Shown here piece by piece: positions 8,219 through 17,403 of a DNA stretch of 64,000 nucleotides (positions are counted from its first letter, which is position 1; the number at the start of each line of letters is the position of its first letter). Source of the stretch: JAPPFW01 sp965231815 (lineage in GTDB: Bacteria > Actinomycetota > Acidimicrobiia > Spongiisociales > Spongiisociaceae); NCBI GenBank assembly GCA_965231815.1, contig OZ246890.1:248001-312000 (forward strand), written 5' to 3'. The position numbers were made by a program, and so were the translations under genes. The notes beneath the pieces are model-generated. The model ran no database searches and was not told the DNA's origin. It was given only the letters and a program-made list of their open reading frames with translations.

Positions 8219-9220
8219 ATGACCACACATGGCAGCGAACGTGTCGGCACGATCATCCCGACATTGATAGAAGGTCCGGAGAAGATCGTTTCGGCGGCTC
8301 GATTTATCGAAGATGCCGGGTTCGGCTCGGTCTGGGTCGCCGAGGACTACTTCTTCTACGGCGGGATGACGGCAGCCGCTATGGTTCTCGAAGCAACGGA
8401 CTCGATTCCGGTCGGACTCGGAATTGTGGCTAGCGTTGCCCGTCATCCGGCGGTCACGGCAATGGAGTTCGCCACTCTCGGGCGGGCCTACCCCGGGCGG
8501 TTTCTGCCCGGCATCGGTCATGGTGTCCCAGCTTGGACACGCCAGATGGGACTGTATCCGAAGAGTCCACTCAGCGTGTTCCGCGAGGTAATGACCAGTG
8601 TCCGCAGGCTGGTAGAAGGCGAGACCCTGAACGAGTCCGAAGGACACTACTTCTTCGACACGGTCACACTTACCCATCCGTCGCCCGGACTTCCGATCCT
8701 CGGCGGTGTCGTAGGTCCGAAGTCGTTACAGCTCTCCGGCGAGTTGACGGACGGCACAGTGTTGTCCGTGCTAGCGGGGCCGAAGTACGTCGAGTACGCC
8801 ATCGAGCACACCTCCATCGGGATGGCTGCGGCCGCGAAGACCGGTCCCCATGCGCTGCCGACCTTTGCGCTATTTGCAACGGATGCAGATGGGGAGGCAG
8901 CGAGAGACGCGGCAAGGGGAGTTGTCGCGTTCTACCTTGCAGCGGTAGGGCCGACTCCGCTCAGCGGCGTCTACGATGCCAACGAAGCCTTGGTTGACAT
9001 GCTCGGACGAGGCGGTCCGGAGACGGTGGCCAATGAGATGCCAGACGAATGGCTCGACCAGTTCGCCATCGTCGGGACACCGGCCGAGTGTGCGGGAAGA
9101 ATCGAGAGCTTGCTGGAGGCCGGTGCCACGTCCGTAGTGTTGTTCCCGACATCGCCTGACCGAAGTCGTCCCCTCCTCGAGCTGGCAGCCCGGGAAGTTC
9201 TCCCCAAGGTGGGGGCATGA
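8219..9220 (+). CDS. LLM class flavin-dependent oxidoreductase
   Basis: A 333-residue luciferase-like TIM-barrel protein. Typical pieces are 'AARFIEDAGFGSVWVAEDYF' near the start, 'GLGIVASVARHPAVTAMEF', 'RFLPGIGHG' and the C-terminal 'IVGTPAECAGRIESLLEAG'. Members use FMN or F420 to oxidise or monooxygenate small organic substrates. It lies between the two molybdenum hydroxylase sets, suggesting a step in the same degradation route. I favour the ATG at 8219 because GGGGA lies about six bases upstream; an in-frame ATG at 8207 is the alternative. FMN or F420 dependence cannot be decided from sequence alone. Confidence 0.85.
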   Translation: MTTHGSERVGTIIPTLIEGPEKIVSAARFIEDAGFGSVWVAEDYFFYGGMTAAAMVLEATDSIPVGLGIVASVARHPAVTAMEFATLGRAYPGRFLPGIGHGVPAWTRQMGLYPKSPLSVFREVMTSVRRLVEGETLNESEGHYFFDTVTLTHPSPGLPILGGVVGPKSLQLSGELTDGTVLSVLAGPKYVEYAIEHTSIGMAAAAKTGPHALPTFALFATDADGEAARDAARGVVAFYLAAVGPTPLSGVYDANEALVDMLGRGGPETVANEMPDEWLDQFAIVGTPAECAGRIESLLEAGATSVVLFPTSPDRSRPLLELAAREVLPKVGA

Positions 9221-9317
9221 ACCATGTCCCGCGGCACGAGAGCACCTGGCATCCGCTTCGCAGCACCCGTAGCCGCCTGTCAGTAATGAGCAGGCCTTAG
9301 TTCGCAGGAGCCGTGCA

Positions 9318-10196
9318 ATGAGAGTCAAACGAGTCGAAACCACCGAAGAGGCCCTGAATACTCTGGCTGAGTTTGGCGACGCCGCGCTGCCCGTCGCCGG
9401 CGGTACAGATGTAATGATCCAACTCTCTCGGAACGAGATCTCACCGGATCTCTTGGTGCCGATCCACGAGATAGCGGAGCTGTCAACGATCGAGACCAAC
9501 GGCGGGCCGTGTATCGGCTCGCTCGTCACCCACGAAACGCTTGCCAAAGGAGTGTTGGGATCGTCGTACCGCAGTGTCGCCGAGGCAGCATTGACAGTTG
9601 GGGGCTGGCAGACACAAACCGTCGGCACGTTGGGTGGAAACATCTGCAACGCCTCCCCGGCTGCCGACACCCTTCCCCCGCTACTGGTCCACGATGCCGA
9701 AGTTCAACTGCGATCGAATACTGGGCGCCGATCTCTGTCGTTGGACGACTTCTTCCTGGGTCGGCGAGAGACTGTTCGGCAGCACGATGAACTCCTGATA
9801 TCGGTCTCCCTTGCACCCGCCGCGCATCGCGCAGGAGACGTGTACCTGAAAGTGGGGCGCAGGGGAGCGATGGAGGTAGCAGTCGTTGGATATGCGATGC
9901 GACTTGTTTTCGACGAGGATGGCACGGTCTCGGAAGCGCGTGTTGCTCTGGCCTCCGTCGCGCCTGTCCCGGTCCGCGCCCGAGGAGCCGAGTCGTTGCT
10001 AGAAGGCCGGCAACTTGATGGGTCCACTCTCACCGGCGTGTCGGAAGCGGTGCTGGACGCGATCGCTCCGATAGACGATCTCCGGGCCTCCGCTAGCTAT
10101 AGGAAGCTTTTGATACCCGGGCTCACCCATCGAGCCGCCGCTATCTGTGCGCAGCGGGCCGGGGTCTCAACAGAACTGACGGGAGGTCGAGCATGA
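9318..10196 (+). CDS. Molybdenum hydroxylase FAD-binding medium subunit (second set)
   Basis: A second 292-residue CoxM-like flavoprotein with 'LPVAGGTDVMIQL' and 'TVGTLGGNICNASPAADTLP', the two FAD-contact motifs of the family. It differs from the medium subunit at 6699 in most positions and starts an M-S-L operon, so this is a separate enzyme rather than a recent duplicate. It overlaps the next gene by ATGA. An ATG at 9318 follows CAGGAG. Confidence 0.9.
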   Translation: MRVKRVETTEEALNTLAEFGDAALPVAGGTDVMIQLSRNEISPDLLVPIHEIAELSTIETNGGPCIGSLVTHETLAKGVLGSSYRSVAEAALTVGGWQTQTVGTLGGNICNASPAADTLPPLLVHDAEVQLRSNTGRRSLSLDDFFLGRRETVRQHDELLISVSLAPAAHRAGDVYLKVGRRGAMEVAVVGYAMRLVFDEDGTVSEARVALASVAPVPVRARGAESLLEGRQLDGSTLTGVSEAVLDAIAPIDDLRASASYRKLLIPGLTHRAAAICAQRAGVSTELTGGRA

Positions 10197-10660
10197 GTTC
10201 CGAGATTTGGTTCACTGTTAACGGCCGCGCCGTCACCACAGCGGTGGATGGTGCTGCGACGCTGCTCGAAGTGGTTCGCGACCATCTCGATCTCATCGGA
10301 ACTAAAGAGGGCTGTAACGAAGGTGAGTGTGGAGCGTGTACGGTGCTCATAGACGGCAAGCCGGTCGACTCGTGCATCTATCCGGCCATTCTTGTCGATA
10401 GGCACTCGGTGGTCACCGTCGAGGGCCTATCGTCCACCACGACGGGCCGAGCAATACAGGAAGCGTTCTTGGACGCCGGGGGCATTCAATGTGGGTTCTG
10501 CACCCCCGGTTTCATCGTTACGATCACAGCTCTGCTGGAACACGACCCTGATCCGAGTCAGGACGATGCCCGTTTGGCCCTTGCAGGAAATATCTGCCGG
10601 TGCACCGGATACAGCCAGATCCTCGACGCTGTCGCTGGGGCTATCAAGGGAAGGGAGTAA
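10193..10660 (+). CDS. Molybdenum hydroxylase 2Fe-2S small subunit (second set)
   Basis: A 155-residue protein with both [2Fe-2S] cluster motifs complete: C41, C46, C49, C61 and C100, C103, C135, C137. It transfers electrons from the molybdenum centre to the FAD of the medium subunit. The ATG overlaps the previous stop, and the following GTG at 10663 begins two bases after this stop, so all three subunits are probably made together. Confidence 0.92.
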   Translation: MSSEIWFTVNGRAVTTAVDGAATLLEVVRDHLDLIGTKEGCNEGECGACTVLIDGKPVDSCIYPAILVDRHSVVTVEGLSSTTTGRAIQEAFLDAGGIQCGFCTPGFIVTITALLEHDPDPSQDDARLALAGNICRCTGYSQILDAVAGAIKGRE

Positions 10661-10662
10661 GC

Positions 10663-12960
10663 GTGTCGGTTATAGGTGAGCGAATCCGTCGAACCGACGG
10701 CGACGCAAAAGCACGCGGCGAGGCCATCTACGGTGTCGATTTCCTGCCACGGGGCACCATCCACGGCGTGCTCCTCCGATCACCGGTCCCGGCAGGTCGA
10801 ATCGTCGCGATGGACGTCTCGGCGGTGAAGCAGATGCCCGGAGTCCGCGCGGTGGTGACCTCCGCCGACGTCCCGGACACCCGGGCCGGCTGGGTGCTCC
10901 GCGAGCAGCCACTGTTCGCCAAGGATGTGGTCAGGTACGAGGGCGAGCCGGTGGCTGCCGTTGCGGCGGATACGCCGGAGCAGGCGCGACGCGCTCGGGA
11001 CGCGATCGTCCTTGAGATCGAGGAAACCAAAGCCGTCGTCGACCTCGACTTCGCCATGACCGACGACGCGCCTGTTATACATCCTGACTGGGAGACCTTC
11101 CAACCTACCCTCGGGGAGTATCCGCGCAGGGGAAACATCGCTGCCGAGTGCGTCTCGGACCCGGACGGGGTTGACGACGCGTTCGCCGCAGCTGATCGGA
11201 TTATTGAGGACGAATACCGAGCGCAGAGGCAGTATCAGGCGTACATAGAGCCGAAGGGGGCTGTCGCTATATACCAAGGCGGTCGATATGAGGTCCACAC
11301 AGCCCACCAATTTCCTTTCAACGTGCGGGACCGCATCGCCCAGTATCTGGACATCCGTCCCTCACAGATCCGAGTGATAGGGCACACAATCGGTGGTGGT
11401 TTCGGGGCGAAGCTAGACGCCAGCATCGAACCGCACGCCTGCGTTCTATCTAAGGCAGCCGGTGGTCTACCGGTCAAGATCGTCAACACACGAACCGAGG
11501 ACATGCTCACCTGTCCGTCACGGGAGGATGCGGTGACCCGCGTGCGGACCGCTCTCGATGCGGACGGCAACATGACCGCCCGCGAATTGGAGGTAATTGC
11601 CGGCAACGGAGCCTACAGCGGGGAGATGCCCTGGTTGGCTTCAATCGCTCTTCACTGTGCAAGGGGCGTCTACAGGGTCGGTCCGACACGTGTGAAGTCT
11701 CGGCTGGTCTACACCAATACCGCACCAACCGGCGCTTTTAGAGGCGTAAACGGGGCCTACCTCTATCACGCCATCGAGCGGCACATGGACCGTATCGCCG
11801 GCGAACTGGGACGTGACCGTCTCGAATACCGCCTTGAGCATCTGTTCAAAGACGGCGAGGAATTGCTAAACGATCAAGTTCTAGACGATGCCGGGATCCT
11901 CAAGAAGGGGTTCGGCTTGGTCGAGAAGGCTGCTCCCTGGCACGACCTGAACGCCGAGTCGGGGCCGATGCAGGGAATCGGTATTGGGGCTGCTTGGTGG
12001 GTGACAAACCCGATGCCAGGAACCGCCACCATCAAACTCAATGAGGATGGCACGGTCGGCGTGATTACGGCCGCCAACGACAACGGGTCAGGTGCGGTAA
12101 GTCTCGGTGTCACGCAAATCGTGGCCGAAAAACTCGGTGTACAGCCGGAGGACGTGTACGTAACCATGCCGGACACCGACGCGGCGGGTTTCGACGCCGG
12201 TTCGCAGGGAAGCCGGACGACTCGAATCGTCGGTAAGGCAGCCACTATCGCCGCCGACGAGGTCATCGGCAAGATCAAGGAGACCGCCTCGGAGCTTCTA
12301 GAGGCAGCCCCCGGCGACATCGTGGTGGCCGACGGCACTGTTTTCGTGGCTGGTTCGCCCGACACGAGTCTCGCTCTCGGAGATGTAGCGGCCGCAGCCA
12401 CATGGACGGTCGGTCCGATCCAGGGTACCGGCTCGTTTCTCACACCCTTCCCCGAATTCAATCCCGGATGCGCCACCGGCCTTATGTTCCCGTCGTTCCC
12501 CACCCCCACCTATCACGTTCACCTCGCCGAGGTCGAGGTCGACCCGGTTACAGGAAACGTCCAAGTAACGAGGTATGTGGTCGCGCAGGAGGTAGGGAAG
12601 ATCATCAGTCCGTCGGGCGCCTACGGCCAAGTGGCCGGTGGCGTGACACAGGGTATCGGGTACGCACTGTATGAGAGCCTGCAGATCGGCGCGGATGGAC
12701 GCTACCGAGAACGTAACCTCGAGAACTACCGGCTCCCTTTGTCGGTGGATATTCCTCGGGTCGAGTTCTACCCTCTCGAGCATCCCGATCCCGACGGACC
12801 GTTCGGCGCCAAGGGAGTTGGCGAGAGTTCTGTACTCCTACCCGCTGCCGTAATTGCCAATGCGGTCTCCGACGCGGTCGGTGCACCGTTCGACAACCTT
12901 CCCATAACCCCCGAGACGGTGCTGAAGGCGATGGTAAAGACGCAAGCCACCAGCGTGTGA
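10663..12960 (+). CDS. Molybdenum hydroxylase large subunit (second set)
   Basis: A 765-residue xanthine dehydrogenase-family large subunit. The N-terminus reads 'GERIRRTDGDAKARGEAIY', followed by 'IGGGFGAKLD', the active-site loop TGAFRGVNG (about residues 356-364) and the catalytic Glu of KGVGESS (about 721). I chose the GTG at 10663, just after the small-subunit stop and preceded by GGGAG; the open frame runs back to 10600 but those codons overlap the cluster-binding end of the small subunit. The active-site loop is closer to the AYRGAGR type than that of the first set, again arguing for two different substrates. Confidence 0.9.
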   Translation: MSVIGERIRRTDGDAKARGEAIYGVDFLPRGTIHGVLLRSPVPAGRIVAMDVSAVKQMPGVRAVVTSADVPDTRAGWVLREQPLFAKDVVRYEGEPVAAVAADTPEQARRARDAIVLEIEETKAVVDLDFAMTDDAPVIHPDWETFQPTLGEYPRRGNIAAECVSDPDGVDDAFAAADRIIEDEYRAQRQYQAYIEPKGAVAIYQGGRYEVHTAHQFPFNVRDRIAQYLDIRPSQIRVIGHTIGGGFGAKLDASIEPHACVLSKAAGGLPVKIVNTRTEDMLTCPSREDAVTRVRTALDADGNMTARELEVIAGNGAYSGEMPWLASIALHCARGVYRVGPTRVKSRLVYTNTAPTGAFRGVNGAYLYHAIERHMDRIAGELGRDRLEYRLEHLFKDGEELLNDQVLDDAGILKKGFGLVEKAAPWHDLNAESGPMQGIGIGAAWWVTNPMPGTATIKLNEDGTVGVITAANDNGSGAVSLGVTQIVAEKLGVQPEDVYVTMPDTDAAGFDAGSQGSRTTRIVGKAATIAADEVIGKIKETASELLEAAPGDIVVADGTVFVAGSPDTSLALGDVAAAATWTVGPIQGTGSFLTPFPEFNPGCATGLMFPSFPTPTYHVHLAEVEVDPVTGNVQVTRYVVAQEVGKIISPSGAYGQVAGGVTQGIGYALYESLQIGADGRYRERNLENYRLPLSVDIPRVEFYPLEHPDPDGPFGAKGVGESSVLLPAAVIANAVSDAVGAPFDNLPITPETVLKAMVKTQATSV

Positions 12961-13473
12961 CCTGACGTCCCCTCTCGTTTGCCTTTAATGTTTCTTGGGC
13001 AGTTGCCTGCGGGAGTTTCTCCTTCGTCGCCACGGCTACCCCAGTCGATTGACATGCCAGGGGGCCCTATGCGAGGGTCCTATGAGAGCATCAAATGACC
13101 ACTTGAGAACGCCTTCCTTGAGGCTCTTGGCCAGTGAAATCATACGGGCGAGCCTCCTCGGTGAGTACGTCGGTCAACGTTGCCGCCGCTGGCCAAAGTA
13201 GTCCCGCACTACACCGCTTGTTCCAGTGAGCTATCCCGAACTCTGAAACATACCGGAGTTCCCACCCATACAAGCGTCCACTACGGGCGGCAAGCCAGAA
13301 CAAGACGGCGGTCCCGCGGGCAAAAAAACCCGCTTTTTGAGGACCGCTACGAGATCAGTGGAGTAGCCTCAGAGTACTCGCCTACTAAGCGAGTTGAGCC
13401 AAGCGGAGGCTGGTTCTCGGCTCCTTCCAATCCTGTTGAGTTGAGGAAAGCACCCCGAAGGAGGACCTGCACC
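12961..13473. other. 513-bp leader upstream of the transporter operon
   Basis: The frame of the next gene stays open back to 13180, but that extension has no similarity to signal peptides or lipoproteins and a good ribosome binding site marks the start at 13474. The stretch holds an intrinsic terminator (13316-13338) nested in a longer inverted repeat and probably the operon promoter. No tRNA or recognised riboswitch is visible. Confidence 0.55.
13316..13338 (+). terminator. Intrinsic terminator or attenuator
   Basis: GCGGG (13316-13320), loop CAAAAAAA, CCCGC (13329-13333), then TTTTT (13334-13338). It is nested inside a further 7-bp inverted repeat, GCGGTCC (13308-13314) with GGACCGC (13341-13347). 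It lies about 135 bases before the substrate-binding protein, where it could end an upstream transcript or attenuate the operon. Confidence 0.65.
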
Positions 13474-15255
13474 ATGCGTCGCCTAGAACACTCGGATCGT
13501 AAGCACCCACATCGGAAACGACTCGCAATCTGGATTGGGGTTCTTGCGCTCCTCGCGGTGGCGTGCGGAGATGCCGATACTACGACAACGACCGCAGCTT
13601 CTCCTACTCAAGCAACCGCAGCTCCTGCAACTCAAGCTCCTGCAACTACGGCAGCCCCAGATACTACCGAGGAAGCTACCGCAACCACCCAGAGCCAGGC
13701 CGCGACATCAGAAGCGGACGGCGGCGGGACCTGTCTCCAACCCGGTTCCGAGGTCACGATAATCAACCAGACGAATGTGCGTAATACGGTCAACCCCCTT
13801 CTCGCTATAGATACCACCGGATACTGGAGGACTGATCTGATTTTTGACCTCCTGGTCGATGTGGATCCGGATACCGCCGAGATTGTTCCCGAGTTGGCTC
13901 GTTCGTGGGAGGTCTCGGACGATCAGTTGACATACACCTTCTACCTTCAGGAAGGGGTCATATTCCATGACGGCGCGCCGCTAACCGCCGCCGATGTGGA
14001 GTTCACAATCGAGAGCATTCTGGCGCCAGGATTCCTAGGCCAATGGCGACCGAGGCTCGCCAATATCGTCGGATCAGATGCATACACGGACGGATCAGCC
14101 GACAAGGTCGCGGGTGTAGAGGTCCATGACGACTACACGATTTCGATAACCCTGGCGAACCCTGACGCATCGTTCATGGCAATCTCAGTCAGAGAGGTGC
14201 TGAAGGTTCTCCCGAAACACTTGCTGGAAGGGGAAGGTCCTATCGGACCAGATCACCCGTTCTCGCTGCATCCGATAGGCAGTGGACCCTATGAGTTTGT
14301 CGAATGGACGGAGGAGAAAACGACCTTCAGAGCGTTTGATGGCTATTGGCAACCGAACCGTGGCTGTATCGAAACTGTGCACCACGGGGGCATCCAGGAT
14401 GTCAACACCATGCTGGTGGCGATAGAGACGGAACAGGCTCATGCCATGGACCGGACCCCACCTGGTGACATTGATCGTATGGTTGCCTTACCACACATTG
14501 ATGTTGCTACCTATGACAAGGCACAGCTAGACGGTCTTGTGTTCAATGTTCAGAGGCATGAAGCTCTCGCTAATCCGGACGTTCGGCGTGCGATTGCGAT
14601 GGCGATTGACAAGGAATCCTTTGTCACGAACTTCTTGGGCCAGTACGCGACCGTACGTGACGGTTTCCTGATCAGCAATTCCTGGGCATTCGACGCGGGC
14701 GTTGAGATGCCGCCTTATGACCCGGAAGCCGCGGCGGCGTTGCTTGCCCAAGCGGGTTATCCCGGTGGGGAAGGGATCGAGTTGACGTTCTTCTACAACG
14801 ATGGGAACAGCAACCGTGAAGGGCTAGCGATCTATGCGCAGGCGGAGCTCGCCAAGCTGGGTATCGATGTCACGATCGAAACGGCTAAGTGGCCGGTGTT
14901 CATCGAAACGGTGAGAAACGGCGAGTTCGATGTCGCTGTGATGTCGCTCCATTCCGGTTTCCCGGATCCGGCAATCATTGGACAGAACTATGGGTCGGGT
15001 GAACCCGAGAACCATATGGGCTATTCCAATAGCGCTGTGGACGAGGCCTTGACGGCTGCACTGCTCACCACTGACCTTGAGGAACGCCAGGCGCATTACT
15101 CACTCATCCAAGAGCACTTGGCGGCGGATACGCCGTTCGTGCCGGTGTTCAGCCCTCCAGGCACTGTCCTGTACAACTCGGATCTCCTCACTGACGTCTT
15201 CCCGTCCAACAACCGGATGTACTGGGATGTTCGTGAGTGGAAGGTAAACGAGTAG
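13474..15255 (+). CDS. ABC transporter substrate-binding lipoprotein (peptide/nickel type)
   Basis: A 593-residue extracytoplasmic solute-binding protein of the SBP_bac_5 (DppA/OppA) family. A basic N-terminus and hydrophobic stretch end in the lipobox LLAVAC with lipid-modified C31, followed by a Thr/Ala/Pro-rich low-complexity linker (about residues 34-80). Family motifs are clear: 'LARSWEVSDDQLTYTFYLQEGVIFHDG' split as adjacent blocks, 'ADVEFTIESI', and 'PIGSGPYEFVEW'. The ATG at 13474 follows GAAGGAGGA. It captures peptides or similar ligands for the ATPases and permeases encoded next. The tandem TTTTT-type linker is a normal feature of surface lipoproteins. Confidence 0.9.
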   Translation: MRRLEHSDRKHPHRKRLAIWIGVLALLAVACGDADTTTTTAASPTQATAAPATQAPATTAAPDTTEEATATTQSQAATSEADGGGTCLQPGSEVTIINQTNVRNTVNPLLAIDTTGYWRTDLIFDLLVDVDPDTAEIVPELARSWEVSDDQLTYTFYLQEGVIFHDGAPLTAADVEFTIESILAPGFLGQWRPRLANIVGSDAYTDGSADKVAGVEVHDDYTISITLANPDASFMAISVREVLKVLPKHLLEGEGPIGPDHPFSLHPIGSGPYEFVEWTEEKTTFRAFDGYWQPNRGCIETVHHGGIQDVNTMLVAIETEQAHAMDRTPPGDIDRMVALPHIDVATYDKAQLDGLVFNVQRHEALANPDVRRAIAMAIDKESFVTNFLGQYATVRDGFLISNSWAFDAGVEMPPYDPEAAAALLAQAGYPGGEGIELTFFYNDGNSNREGLAIYAQAELAKLGIDVTIETAKWPVFIETVRNGEFDVAVMSLHSGFPDPAIIGQNYGSGEPENHMGYSNSAVDEALTAALLTTDLEERQAHYSLIQEHLAADTPFVPVFSPPGTVLYNSDLLTDVFPSNNRMYWDVREWKVNE

Positions 15256-15314
15256 AGGTCGGATAGAACTCGCAGAGATCGGGGCATGCAGCCTGAGAAG
15301 GTGCCTTCCATCAC

Positions 15315-16328
15315 ATGAAGGAACAGGCTGCTAGCCCCTCTCAGCCAGAGCAGACTCTGCTGTCGGTAAGGGATCTGGTAGTCGACTTCGAACTTGAAGG
15401 TGGTGTTCTGCGGGCGGTGGATCGTATCTCGTACGATGTCCGTCCAGGTGAGATAGTCGGTATCGTGGGAGAGTCCGGGTCGGGCAAGAGTGTTTCGGTC
15501 TTGGCAGTCCTGCGCTTGCTCAACGTCTACACGACGGGAGCGAGTGTGACCGGCGAGGTGCTGTTCGAGGGTCGAGATCTCTTTGCGCTCACTGCCAAGG
15601 AGATGAGAGAGATTCGTGGCAAGGACATCACCCTGATCTTCCAAGATCCATCTTCGTCCTGGCATCCGGTGTTGGGAGTCGGCCGGCAGGTGGCTGAAGT
15701 GAGTCTGGCACACGGGACGATGGAATCAGGCCGTGTAAGGCAACATGTGGAAGGCCTGTTCGAGTCTGTCGGCATCCCTAACCCTCGAGTCAGGTACGAG
15801 CAGTACCCGCACGAGTACTCAGGTGGGATGAAACAGCGAGCCATGATCGCCATGGCAATAGCGAACAAGCCGAAGCTCGTGATTGCAGACGAGCCGACCA
15901 CTGCTCTCGATGTCACGATACAGTCACAGGTGCTCGAATTGCTGAGAAACGTGACCGCAGACACGGGAGCTGCCCTCATTCTGATTTCACACGACATAGG
16001 TGTGATAGCGGAGATGGCAGACCGTGTGATCGTGATGTATGGAGGACGGGTCATGGAGGAAGGCCGGGTGGAGCAGGTACTGGTATCGTCGCGGCATCCA
16101 TACACGAAAGGACTGCTGGCAAGCCTACCCCAGATTGACAAAACGATGTCACGACTACCCACGATTCCCGGCGCTCCGCCTCAGATGTTCCAAGCATCAG
16201 CGGGCTGCCCATTTGAACCGCGGTGCGGACTCTCCAATGACCGGGATCTGTGTCGGGAACAGCGGCCGTCTCTTCGGCAGTGTGGCGAGGATCAGTTCTC
16301 GGCGTGTCATTTCTTTGAGGAGCTCTAG
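15315..16328 (+). CDS. Oligopeptide-type ABC transporter ATP-binding protein (DppD/OppD-like)
   Basis: A 337-residue ATPase with Walker A GESGSGKS (residues 52-59), signature 'YSGGMKQRAMIAMA', Walker B 'LVIADEPTTALD' and a C-terminal Cys-containing region ('CPFEPRC', 'C...C') typical of OppD/DppD subunits. It powers import of the ligand bound by the lipoprotein encoded upstream. ATG at 15315 follows a short spacer; the next ATPase gene starts 13 bases after its stop, so the two are in one operon. Confidence 0.92.
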   Translation: MKEQAASPSQPEQTLLSVRDLVVDFELEGGVLRAVDRISYDVRPGEIVGIVGESGSGKSVSVLAVLRLLNVYTTGASVTGEVLFEGRDLFALTAKEMREIRGKDITLIFQDPSSSWHPVLGVGRQVAEVSLAHGTMESGRVRQHVEGLFESVGIPNPRVRYEQYPHEYSGGMKQRAMIAMAIANKPKLVIADEPTTALDVTIQSQVLELLRNVTADTGAALILISHDIGVIAEMADRVIVMYGGRVMEEGRVEQVLVSSRHPYTKGLLASLPQIDKTMSRLPTIPGAPPQMFQASAGCPFEPRCGLSNDRDLCREQRPSLRQCGEDQFSACHFFEEL

Positions 16329-16341
16329 GAAGATTCCGCCG

Positions 16342-17403
16342 ATGGAACGCTCCTCATATCGCTCCGAGGCAGTCAACGGGGATTCTCGCCCAGGTTCGAG
16401 TTCTCCGCTCTTGACCGTAAAGGATCTGACGAAGACGTTTCCAGTGCGAAAAGGCGTCCTCGGGCGCGCAGCGGCGGTGATTCAGGCAGTGACCGACGTG
16501 AGCTTTTCAATATTTCCCGGGGAAACGCTCGGGCTGGTCGGCGAGTCCGGTAGCGGTAAGTCCACAACGGCGCTGTGCGTCACCCGGCTACTAGAAGTTA
16601 CGTCGGGCAGCATCGTGTTTGAAGGCCAGGAATTAGCCGATCTGTCTCGGCGCAATATGCGGCCCATTCGCCGGAACATGCAGATCGTCTTTCAGGATCC
16701 GTACTCGTCCCTAGATCCCAGGATGACGGTGAAGGAGATTATTGCTGAGCCTCTGCGAGTCTATGGTGCTTATGGCGGTAGAGGCCAGGGCGAGCGAAAG
16801 GTACATGAATTACTGGAAAAGGTGGGGATGAACGCTAGCGACGCAGCTAGGTTTCCCCACGAGTTCTCTGGAGGGCAGAGGCAGCGTATCAGTATTGCTC
16901 GGGCATTGGCACTCGAGCCAAGGCTTCTAGTTCTTGATGAACCCGTCAGCGCTCTGGACGTCTCGGTTCAGGCACAGGTCACCAACCTGCTCCGGGATCT
17001 CCAGGACGCCATGGGGTTGGCTTATCTGTTTATCGCACATGATCTCGCTGTCGTGCATCACGTGTCCGACTGGATTGCTGTGATGTACCTGGGCAGGATT
17101 GTCGAGTATGGCTCCGTGGACCAGGTCTTCAGCGAGCCGACGCACCCCTACACCCAGGCCTTGCTGAGCGCGATACCAAATGCGGATCCGACCAAGGCCG
17201 ACGATCTCGACAAGAAAATCATCCTTACCGGCGAGGTTCCCGATCCCGCCGACCCGCCCTCGGGATGTCGATTCCGCACGCGCTGCTGGAAGGCGGAACC
17301 GATCTGTGCTGAGAATTCTCCAGAACTGGTGGACACCCTCGGCGTCGGGCACCCGAGTGCTTGCCACTTCCCGGAACTACAGGCGGCCGGAGTTCACCAA
17401 TGA
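16342..17403 (+). CDS. Oligopeptide-type ABC transporter ATP-binding protein (DppF/OppF-like)
   Basis: The partner ATPase, 353 residues: Walker A GESGSGKST, signature 'FSGGQRQRISIARAL', Walker B 'LLVLDEPVSALD' and the C-terminal 'GCRFRTRC' motif of OppF proteins. An open frame continues back to 16039 within the previous gene, but the ATG at 16342, just past that gene's stop, gives the family N-terminus. It overlaps the permease gene by ATGA. Confidence 0.92.
   Translation: MERSSYRSEAVNGDSRPGSSSPLLTVKDLTKTFPVRKGVLGRAAAVIQAVTDVSFSIFPGETLGLVGESGSGKSTTALCVTRLLEVTSGSIVFEGQELADLSRRNMRPIRRNMQIVFQDPYSSLDPRMTVKEIIAEPLRVYGAYGGRGQGERKVHELLEKVGMNASDAARFPHEFSGGQRQRISIARALALEPRLLVLDEPVSALDVSVQAQVTNLLRDLQDAMGLAYLFIAHDLAVVHHVSDWIAVMYLGRIVEYGSVDQVFSEPTHPYTQALLSAIPNADPTKADDLDKKIILTGEVPDPADPPSGCRFRTRCWKAEPICAENSPELVDTLGVGHPSACHFPELQAAGVHQ

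Noticed and set aside
10600..10662. Upstream GTG extension of the second large subunit
   Set aside because: It overlaps the conserved cluster-binding end of the small subunit, and GTG 10663 after GGGAG gives the family N-terminus.
13180..13473. N-terminal extension of the substrate-binding protein
   Set aside because: It would bury the signal peptide and lipobox; the ATG at 13474 has a strong ribosome binding site, and a terminator hairpin lies within the extension.
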